Assembly (NCBI GenBank): GCA_029891345.1
Contig: CM056993.1
Span: 272,894,900-272,958,899 of the forward strand
From: Dryococelus australis
Lineage: Eukaryota; Arthropoda; Insecta; Phasmatodea; Phasmatidae
Length of the DNA: 64,000 bases
Direction: 5' to 3'
Numbering within the stretch: position 1 is the first letter of the stretch; every line of letters starts with the position of its first letter. The position numbers were made by a program, and so were the translations under genes. The notes under the pieces were generated by a model that saw nothing but the letters and a program-made list of their open reading frames with translations, was not told the DNA's origin and searched no databases. This document shows positions 56,350 to 64,000 of the stretch, in pieces.

Positions 56350-56580
56350 CGTACACAGACGGAATGGCGTGGCACTTCCTTTGATGTAGACGTAGCCGTT
56401 CTCTGATTGGCTACGCGAAGATCTGGGAACGGGGTACTGTGTCTGATCGGCTACTACACGCTGCGGGATGTACCACAATCGCTGGCAAGTAGTTAGCGTG
56501 CGCTGATTGGCGAATGGAGCAGTCTCTTGTGTCTCCATCTTCCGCAGCTCCCCTTCACCTTCACCATGGTGTTTCTCTAT
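56350..56580 (-). repeat. Family D (CCAAT-rich repeat), minus
   Basis: On the minus strand: GCCAATCAGCGCACGC, TACCCCGTTCCCAGATC and GCGTAGCCAATCAGAGAAC. CCAAT words at 56399-56406 and 56498-56506 in complement. Confidence 0.6.
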
Positions 56581-56779
56581 TGTGCATGGCCATATTCTTA
56601 ATTTTTATTTTTGTGACTTTTTTTTATTTCAGTGATTTACTACTACAATCTTGATTTTTGGTTCATTTCTTCATAACTCGTTCGTTGTTTAGATAGCACA
56701 TACGTTATTCAGTTTAGAGCTAATTATTTAATACAGTACAGGAAAAAGTTACTAGGCTGTGTTTGTTTATACGTCTAAA

Positions 56780-57170
56780 TTGTTTGGTTGCATTGCTAAT
56801 TTCGTTTGGTCTAGGCAGAACGTATTCTGGCAAAGCGTGCAATCAGGTGAAACGAAGTTAGGATACCCGCATTTAAGGAACATAAAACTCTGACAATAGG
56901 AAAAAGCAGTTAGGTGAAATGGATTTAGGCGAAAAGAAGTTAGGTCAAACATGGTTAAGGAAGAAGTATTTTGTGTCAAGAATCTTCAAAAATTTGCATT
57001 TTAAGTAAATCGCCGTAGGGCCAAACACATTTAGGAGAAACACAGTAACACAAAACTACATTAGGCAAAACGAAGTTAGACTGAACGCCGTTAGGCTAAA
57101 TGCATTTGAAGTAAACACAGTGGACAAACGAAATTAGCCCATTCTCTTTTAGGCTAGACGAAGTGTTTTC
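56780..57170. repeat. Degenerate TTAGGC/GAAACG minisatellite
   Basis: Words such as GTGAAACGAAGTTAGG, GTGAAATGGATTTAGGCG, AAAACGAAGTTAGAC and GAACGCCGTTAGGC recur about every 20 bp with heavy divergence. A shorter relative is at 62340-62460. Confidence 0.65.
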
Positions 57171-57171
57171 T

Positions 57172-57820
57172 TTTTTTATCCACGCGCATTTAAACGCAAG
57201 TCTAATGATTAAGACGACATGCATACTACTCTCCTTAATTGCGCGATTATGATATGCGCTAGTGAATAATATAATACAATTTATACGTATGTAGTGGTTT
57301 ATTAAGTTTACTTTTTTTTTTTTTTTGCTTGCGAACTACGACGTGCTTGCTGCTTCACGCTACTTTTTTGTTCTCATTTTTATACCTACATCATCTTATA
57401 TTCCATTCTGTCGTGAAGTGAAACTCAGACGAAGATCATTCGTCACTGCACCACAACTCTGCGAGCGGAGGAAATCAAAGAAGGTGTATGCGCGCTACAA
57501 AAAAATATGACTGATGTGTAACAGGATGCCTTACCCACAGACTGATAACAACAACAAAACCAGAGGAGCGCCAACCGACAACCGCATGGCCTAGAAAACG
57601 CGTCACGTTTTTTATCACAGCAGCCGATCAGGCAGAATATCATGCGCGCGGTGTTCATAGAAATACTTACTTTGTTGTTTATTGATCCTTTTTATTCGAT
57701 TGCGTCAACATATAGTCATCAGCTCGAAGTCAATTAAAAAACCAGTATATATGCAGTGAGTCGCATACTTATGCAAATGTAAACATACATAAGGAAGGGC
57801 TGGAACTGTTTATGTATGTG
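57172..57820. other. Unassigned sequence
   Basis: T14 run near 57311. No gene or family recognised. Confidence 0.3.
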
Positions 57821-57826
57821 TATTAC

Positions 57827-57829
57827 ACA

Positions 57830-57883
<54 letters not shown>

Positions 57884-57884
57884 A
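57827..57884. repeat. (AC)n(AT)n microsatellite
   Basis: About 20 AC units with few interruptions, then about 9 AT units. Confidence 0.92.
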
Positions 57885-57974
57885 ACATTTTCAAACGAGA
57901 GGTTATTTTTTTCGTATAATTTTTTTTACCGTTTTATTCTTGTTTTGTAGTATTATTCTGGTTTATGTTATAAT

Positions 57975-58350
57975 ATATTCATGGTTGCCGCCAACTTTCC
58001 TGAAGACCTGCTGAAGTTATACTTTCAGACTGTTCCACCGCATCACGCATTCGTGCGCACTCAGTTTTGTAATGATTTGCAAGATAACTATTTCTTACTA
58101 GGCATTGCCAAAATTATGTATTTTCTCTATGTTTTATTCGTATGATCTATAAATGAAATGTTAACATTTATAAACAATTTTTGTTAAAGTTCAGTTCCAA
58201 CCAATAATAAGGAAGCCTACTGCTATCTTAACAAAAGCATAGAACGTTTGTGATGAATGAACATTTTATCAAACAACCAAACACGTCATAATTGGCGTGA
58301 TTTTCAAAGGTTTTATTAAAATTATGTAAAGATAATGGGAATTGACTGAT
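57975..58350 (+). mobile_element. MITE-C
   Basis: TATTCATGGTTGCCGCCAAC start, CCTGAAGACCTGCTGAAGTT, AACACGTCATAATTGG. The right tip is diverged (GGGAATTGACTGATG). Confidence 0.75.
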
Positions 58351-58363
58351 GTTTTATATATAA

Positions 58364-58603
58364 TATAGGATGTTCACGGTAAAGTGAGCACTTTTGAGGC
58401 AATAGTTACTTTTTACTTTCACCAATTTACTATACTTTAACCACCAATAAATATTGCCATGTTAGTAATAAACACAGCGTGTGTTTATTCCACGGCACTG
58501 GGAAGTTGTCATCTAAGGCTATAATAAAATACATTTACTGACTATTAAGTATACCAAATGAGAGGGATTTCACAAGTGCTCACTTTACAGTGAATAACCT
58601 ATA
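58364..58603 (+). mobile_element. MITE-B
   Basis: TATAGGATGTTCACGGTAAA to CTTTACAGTGAATAACCTATA. Confidence 0.85.
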
Positions 58604-58659
58604 CTTAGCTAGGATTATAGGATCATGACCTAAATAGCGATATATATAGTGCGATCGGC

Positions 58660-59200
58660 ATAAACACACGACGTAGAATATTCATGAATACAGAGGTAAA
58701 ACAGCCGCTGATACTGATAGCGCCATCTGCAAACGCACGCCGGCGAAATGGGGTCACTGTCCAACAACATGTAGGAACGCCTCGCCATTATAGTCTATTC
58801 GCTGTTTCTTCACACTTTTTTAAAAATCAAACCTTTGAAAAATACCCGTGTGTCGTTCTGTATTGTTTCCTAAATATGTCATGTATCACAGCCGTTATAT
58901 ATTTGTGTTAACATAAAAAAAAAACTTATTTCTTAATTAAAATGAACTTCTGTTTACATTATATCTATTAATTAAAACATTACATTTTTTATTAATTCGA
59001 GTAAAACAGAGACAAAATAGGTGTGTTCGCAATGTCTAGTAAGAAATACTGTAACCCAGCCAACAGGAAGGTTTACTCGGCATGCAGTAGCCAATCTGAC
59101 GCAAGGCCCGTTCCAAGTGGCTCGCGCAACCAACCAGGGGACGGGTACAGCCACGCCATTTTGTCTCTCTGTGTAGTTATCTGTTCTGTGACCATGACTT
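58660..59200 (+). repeat. Family D (CCAAT-rich repeat), interrupted
   Basis: Left part: ATGAATACAGAGGTAAAACAGCC, CCAACAACATGTAGGAACGC. Right part from 59055: CCCAGCCAACAGG, GCCAATCTGACGCAAGGCCCG, TTCCAAGTGGCTCGCGCAACC. The gap holds a MITE-C piece. Confidence 0.6.
58790..59051 (-). mobile_element. MITE-C, partial, inside family D
   Basis: Begins TATAGTCTATTCGCTGTTTC and ends in the family interior TGTCTAGTAAGAAATACTG. The other half is missing. Confidence 0.6.
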
Positions 59201-59461
59201 GAAGAATGCGAGTGAAGACGTGCCATCCGTATAACCGCCGATGTGCTAGAGCTGGGCATGTTGCTCTGCCGTCAGTTCCTTTAAAGGAGTTCAAGATCCA
59301 GTGGAGCAGGAGGAATGCACAAGTCACCGATTTCATCTACTTCTTAGGGTAGTTGCTCGGACTGTATTTGCCGGAAACTAGAAACTGCTTCGCTCCACGT
59401 AAACATAGGAAATACGAACAGTATCCCATGCCCGTAACAAATAACCTTGTGGCCAGAAGTC

Positions 59462-60262
59462 TATAGGCTATTCACGGTAAAGTGAGCACTTTTAAAAGCC
59501 CTCTCATTTGGAATAATAGTCAATAAATATATTTTAGCCGTAGATGTAAACTTTCGAGTGCAGTGGAATACATAAACAGTGTTTATTACTTAGGGCCGGT
59601 TGCACCATCGTGGTTCGAAACTCGATCTGAGATCGTATCTAAGATCGGCAATGAAAACTGTTGCACCAGGCATTCGAGTTCAGAGCGGACTAGAGATCGA
59701 GATGAAGTTCATTTCGAACAGCCGAAATTGGCGGTTCGAAATCTCTATCCGAGATCAGCAGCCATCGTCGACAAATGTAGTTTGAAAATACGCCAACAGA
59801 TAGAACTACGTTCGATTGTTTTGTTGGGAAATTAAAACAACATTATACGTACTTGGATATTATTCAGTAAAATTCGTACAACAATAATTGACTTAAAACA
59901 GATAAAATATCGCACATCTAGTTCTATCTATAGTGAAAAATACACCTAATTCCATGAAGTCATATATTACGAACCAATAGCAAAATTTGTCTCGTACTTA
60001 ATATCGATCTCTCCAAGAGCGACGAATCGGAGATCCAGAATCATGAAATTTCGTTGGTGCAACACTTTAAATCGGAACAAAGATCAAACTGGATCCTGGT
60101 TCGGAACTAGGAACATTCGATCTCGGATCGGGGATGATGTTGGTGCGACCTGCCCTTACATGGCAAAATTTATTTTAAAGGCGGTTAAAGGATAAGAAAT
60201 GGCTGAAAGGAAAAAAGAAACTATGGCCTCAAAAGGGCTCACTTTAACCTGAACAGCCTATA
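59462..60262 (+). mobile_element. MITE-B, split by a Harbinger-like MITE
   Basis: TATAGGCTATTCACGGTAAAG start. Resumes at 60156 (TTACATGGCAAAATTTATTTT), ends CACTTTAACCTGAACAGCCTA. Confidence 0.85.
59593..60155. mobile_element. PIF/Harbinger-like MITE (563 bp), TTA duplication
   Basis: The left end GGGCCGGTTGCACCA and right end (complement GGGCAGGTCGCACCA) are inverted. TTA lies at 59590-59592 and 60156-60158, the 3-bp duplication of the superfamily. The interior is rich in GATCTCGAT-like words near both ends (CTCGATCTGAGATCG, TTCGATCTCGGATCGG). No transposase. Confidence 0.88.
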
Positions 60263-60263
60263 G

Positions 60264-60505
60264 TTTCAGTTTGCTTTCCCAGTAAATACGTGACGTTCAT
60301 TCAAATGAAAAAAAAAATAGAATAATGCCGTCGCCTATCCCTCTACATTTTCTCTTTACTGGTCGAGAAATACGCCTGGAATGCCTAGCAAACAGTCGTG
60401 GCTTCTCGAGCAAGCCACTATCTACTCGCGCGTAACGACTTTCAGCGCAGTTTTTTTTCCACCTCCCTTTTCACATTTCTTTCCAGCCTCTCCGTAAAGT
60501 TTCTT
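60264..60505. other. Unassigned sequence
   Basis: No gene or family recognised. Confidence 0.3.
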
Positions 60506-60506
60506 A

Positions 60507-61083
60507 CACAATAGAAAACTATAGCATTTGACTTTACGTTTCCTTTCCTCTGACGAAACCACCAATACACAATACAATATTGTAAAGTCAGAGTACAGAC
60601 AATTGAACATCGGTTCTACGAGCTTCGTAATAATGTGTATCTTCTTGTTATGTAAATAATTATGAAATTATCCAGGAATACATTTTACGTGCCTTTTTTT
60701 AAATAAACTTATATTAAAAGTTAATTTCAAAACCAAAAACTCATTTTTTTTTTTACTTTATTAAAATGTGTAAATTCGTATATTTCCACTACACATTATA
60801 TTTGTTTGCCATTTATTTAATTTAAGGCGAACTTTGTTTAATATACCGAGATTAAAATCGCCCTACAATAAAATAACACACTTTCCACATAAGCTCTGTT
60901 AGATTCTCGGCAAAATGCCTGCTTGACTTCGACTTTAAATTTAAACTTTTCGAAATCGTAAAGTCAAGAGTGCTTGACTTTACCTTTGACAGTTCTATTG
61001 TGTCAAGCTCCGTAAGAAACAACATGCTGGAAAGCAAAAGTAAAATCAAAACCTAAAGTCAAATGTTAAAGTTTTCTACTGTG
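60507..61083. mobile_element. TIR element with CACAGTAGAAAACT ends
   Basis: The left end CACAATAGAAAACTATAGCA, then TTTGACTTTA. The complement of the right end reads CACAGTAGAAAACTTTAACA, then TTTGACTTTA. AAAGTCAAG words recur inside. It interrupts MITE-A-like sequence that resumes at 61086. Superfamily unknown. Confidence 0.75.
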
Positions 61084-61085
61084 TG

Positions 61086-61305
61086 TAGAATTAACATTGC
61101 TATCTGCCTGATCACTTCACTCGTCTGTCAGTTTTTGATATTTATTTTTCTAATAATATCACAGTTTCATTTGACCGACATATGAATAAAGGGATAAGGA
61201 CCATGTCAGTGTTAATTTTATGCAAGGCGGAAGAATTCACAACGTACATAAAAGTAGATCTTAAGCAGGGCTTTCGGAAGAGCTCATTTTACTGTGAACA
61301 ACCTA
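61086..61305 (-). mobile_element. MITE-A, chimeric fragment
   Basis: A short plus-orientation piece (GAATTAACATTGCTATCTGC) joins at about 61130 to a minus half ending TTTTACTGTGAACAACCTATA. Confidence 0.6.
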
Positions 61306-61399
61306 TAATTCTTTTAATTCAAAGTTAAGACATGGAACTACTATTCGTCCGTTGTCACCAACCTTACTGTGCGCATGCCATTCTACGTGCCTGTTGAAA

Positions 61400-61615
61400 G
61401 TTGAGCTAATATGAGGATTTGGGCGGCTCTTAGCAACGAGATCTTGAGACCAGATGAGGGTAGAATGAGGTGAGAATGTAGCAGCGCCCGAATGAAAGGG
61501 CGGGGGAAACGGCACGATTCACACGTGCGAAAATCCGGAGTGACAGGGTCGGTGATTGAACCAGGTTCGTTATGGTGGGAGGCCAGCAGTCTAACCGCTC
61601 AGCCACTGTGGCCCC
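61400..61615 (-). mobile_element. SINE-1, minus, with 11-bp target duplication
   Basis: GCCTGTTGAAA at 61389-61399 and 61616-61626 flanks it exactly. The core from the GGGGATCTCCCG block is deleted between GGGGGAAAC and GGCACGATTC. 5' end CTCAGCCACTGTGGCCCC. Confidence 0.92.
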
Positions 61616-61638
61616 GCCTGTTGAAATGTATGCAGGTA

Positions 61639-62062
61639 TATGCTGTTCACGGTAAAATGAGCACTTTTGAAAGCCCTGGGTAAGATCTGTTTGTATGCAC
61701 GTTGTGTATTCCTTCGCCTTAATGTAAAACTTGCATTGCCATGGTCCACATCACTTTATTCATGCGCCTGTCAAGTGAAACTGCGAAATTATTAAGTAAG
61801 TAAATATTTTACAAATCCGCTCATTTTTACACTTCGATGGATTAAAAAATAACAGAAAGCGAAAGAAATATATTAAGATATCACAAATGGTAACCCAACA
61901 CTTTTTACTCGACGTTAAGCAATGGAACAACTTTTCATCCATCGCTACCAACTTTACTGGACGAATGTCATTCAGTGCGCCCATTAAAATATCTGTAGGC
62001 AGCGACAGTGACTTTTTTCTAAGGTTCATTTCTAAAGTGCTCACTTTATCGAGAAAATCCTT
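61639..62062 (+). mobile_element. MITE-A inserted in MITE-A, TA duplication
   Basis: TATGCTGTTCACGGTAAAAT start, full interior, end CACTTTATCGAGAAAATCC. Removing it and one TA (61637-61638, 62063-62064) rejoins GCAGGTA with GGAACAGTGAC of the host copy. Confidence 0.85.
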
Positions 62063-62339
62063 TAGGAACAGTGACATTAATGAAAGCCTGATTTTAAAAA
62101 TGCTGACAGTTGAACAGTCTTTACCACACACCACAAACATTTTGCTGTCTACAGTGGAAATTAGTTTTACAGTATACCGCATTTAGAAGTACAACTCAAG
62201 ATGCGATGTTTGAGAACACGTTATTTGCAGAATCTCGAAGTCACAGTAAGAAGTTCTTGGAGGGTTGCTACGTGCTATTGCATTAGAAATGGTGCCATCA
62301 TCTAGCTTAATTTATTACTGCCAAAACGGCAGTCAAAAC

Positions 62340-62460
62340 GAACCGAAACTAAGCCATGCAAAACATGTTCATGAGAAACGAACGCGGTTGGACAAAGCAT
62401 TACAAGGAAAACGTTTCAACAAAAAGAAATTAGGACATAATGGTGTTAGGAGAAACTAAA
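62340..62460. repeat. Short TTAGG/GAAACG degenerate minisatellite
   Basis: GAGAAACGAACGCGGTTGG, GGAAAACGTTTC and AAATTAGGACATAATGGTG resemble the units at 56780-57170. Confidence 0.4.
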
Positions 62461-62741
62461 TGTGCTCACTACTGCAGCCTAAATTCGTGGGCCGCTACTA
62501 GTAGTAGGGGCGGTGGCGTTCTATTTAACTTTTGATTAATCGGATTATCAAGTTGATAGATTGGATAAAGTATTAATCCTATCATAATCCGATCAATTTT
62601 TTTATCAGATTTTAATCCGATAAAATTATTTTGATTGATTAATTCAAGTAATTAAATTAAATTAATTTTTTTAATGTGTGAATTTATAAGTGTATTGTTT
62701 GGTGTAAGAGTGTGCTAAGGACTTTATTTAATTTATTTATT

Positions 62742-63040
62742 TTTGGAGAGTGCCATGGTATGTCCCCACCCTTGGATATGTGGCATTGCAATGAGGTGTG
62801 ATGTGTTGGGGAAGGGGTGTATATGTGTTGAGCTTGGAGAGCACCATGGTACATTCTCACCCTAGGAGCTGTGGCATTGTACTGAGGTGCGGTGTGTTGG
62901 AGAAGGGTTATATATGTGTTGAGGGTCTTAATGTATTTTACTTTTTTTGGGGGGGGGGAGCAACAGGGTAGGTCATCACCCTCGGAGGTCTATCGTTGTA
63001 TTGAGGTGTTGGGGAAAGTGTGTAATATTAATTTTTGTAT
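62742..63040. repeat. Tandem repeat, period about 90 bp, three units
   Basis: GAGTGCCATGGTATGTCCCC (62748), GAGCACCATGGTACATTCTC (62838) and a third diverged unit (CAACAGGGTAGGTCATCACC, 62961). Each is followed by TGAGGTG-(T/C)G-TGTTGG. The third is preceded by a G10 run. Confidence 0.8.
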
Positions 63041-63041
63041 G

Positions 63042-64000
63042 TTATTCAGGAGGGACTTCCTTCCCATTTACTGCCTGGCAGGCGACTGAGGTAATGGCAT
63101 ATTTTTGCGAAATTCACCAGTTTATATTTCCACTGGGAGCTTATCTCAATAGTATCCACATACAGCTTATAATTTCATATGGAACGATTTAGCACTTCAA
63201 GTTGACACAAACAAATAAAACGAAGTCAAAAACAAATCCTATTTCCCTACGAATTTATGAGTTTTAAAATATTTAAATTTTAACCAGACACGATAGCATA
63301 CTAGACATACACGTTCATCTCCCTCTGAGTTCTACACTTACTTCCAAATGTTAAATAATTTTAAAACATGTCTGTTCAGTCTGGATGCTGTTGTAGGAAC
63401 GAGTCCTGTGCGGCACTTATGTCGACTCATGTTGGAAACAACAAGAGGCACCGTCTGATTGTATACTAATATTGTGGTGGAACTCTTCGACATTAAAATA
63501 ACTAAAAATTACATCACAAATCAATTAAATTGACCTGTTCACGAATTCACTGGTTTATAATTCCAATAGCGTACTAGACACATGCACCTATCCCTCAATG
63601 TAAAATATTTGAAATGAAATTTAAAAAATGGAAGCAAGTAGTGAATCACAGGGCAAACACTTACCATTTGCCAAGAATAAAATAATTTTAACACATGTCC
63701 CATCAGAAACATATGGCAGTGAAAGCTAAAAAAATTCTTGTAGTGAACACACGCAGACTAGCTTCGGAAATCCACATTTACTAATTAAAAAATCCCACAG
63801 ATTATTTTTAAAATATAATAGACACACACAAACTTCCAAATTAAGGAAATAAAATGCACACTATAACCTATTGCAAGATAAGACTATAAAATTATTTAAA
63901 ATCAATATTAAGTTGTGTTTAAAAATAATAATACCTGCATATAAACACAGTTTATTGGTCCGAATAATTTTAACACACATTTCGAAGTCTCACGACATCA
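63042..64000. other. Unassigned AT-rich sequence
   Basis: No gene or repeat family recognised. Confidence 0.35.

Larger units (their letters stand above)
61306..62122 (+). mobile_element. MITE-A right half, interrupted by a SINE and another MITE-A
   Basis: Pieces 61310-61399 (AAGACATGGAACTACTATTC), 61616-61638 (TGAAATGTATGCAGGTA) and 62063-62122 (CAGTGACATTAATGAAAGCC to GTTGAACAGTCTTTA) are collinear with the family's right half. Confidence 0.7.

Noticed and set aside
1..64000. CRISPR arrays, bacterial operons, riboswitches, true tRNA or rRNA genes
   Set aside because: No regularly spaced direct repeats with unique spacers. tRNA-like boxes occur only in SINEs that cannot fold as complete tRNAs by eye. 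Density and composition are eukaryotic.

Overview
The window looks like eukaryotic, AT-rich, non-genic DNA, almost certainly from an insect. A polyneopteran origin is my inference from the style of the tRNA-derived SINEs, including one whose 3' body contains the GATCCGGCCGTCCTGATTT motif common in that group. There is no bacterial gene density. I find no convincing host protein-coding gene, tRNA or rRNA. It is intergenic, intronic or heterochromatic sequence built mainly from non-autonomous DNA transposons, SINEs and decayed coding elements.

The dominant component is a clan of TIR elements (here MITE-A about 420 bp, MITE-B about 240 bp, MITE-C about 400 bp) that share a terminal motif of the type TAGGCTGTTCACGG. 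More than 30 complete or partial copies occur in 64 kb. Two nested insertions allow the empty site to be reconstructed and show a TA target duplication. Around and inside them sit: a tRNA-derived SINE family (SINE-1, nine copies) plus single copies of four other tRNA-like repeats; hAT-type MITEs with 8-bp target duplications; PIF/Harbinger-like, pogo/Tigger-like and Tc1-like MITEs; a CCAAT-box-rich repeat (family D, five copies); an inverted pair of LTR-like repeats; LINE reverse-transcriptase debris; and several tandem repeats.

Layout: 0.4-2.2 kb, CCTTGACC-rich repeat, CAC minisatellite and a broken minus-strand Cys-rich coding sequence; 2.8-9.7 kb, SINEs, hAT MITEs, LTR-like repeat and nested MITE-A; 11.7-21.8 kb, MITE clusters and a 180-bp tandem repeat; 24-27.5 kb, pogo-like MITE and LINE remnants; 28-33.7 kb, hAT and Harbinger-like MITEs, hairpins and MITE-B/C; 35-48 kb, more MITEs, SINEs and a 0.5-kb foldback; 48.4-49.7 kb, a dead Tc1/mariner transposon with TIRs; 51.25-55.87 kb, the most notable object; 56-62 kb, MITE-B/C/D and nested MITE-A; 62.7-63 kb, a 90-bp tandem repeat.

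The 51.25-55.87 kb object is a 4.6-kb unit with roughly 0.7-kb imperfect terminal inverted repeats and three closely packed minus-strand reading frames: an A32/FtsK-HerA-like packaging ATPase, a helical protein, and a protein of an uncharacterised arthropod family (I recall it as DUF8207). I see no polymerase, integrase or capsid gene. It resembles a small virus-derived or Polinton-like TIR element and is visibly decayed. Parts of its TIR and minisatellite appear to recur at 0.4-1.1 kb beside the broken Cys-rich coding sequence, which may be a second relative.
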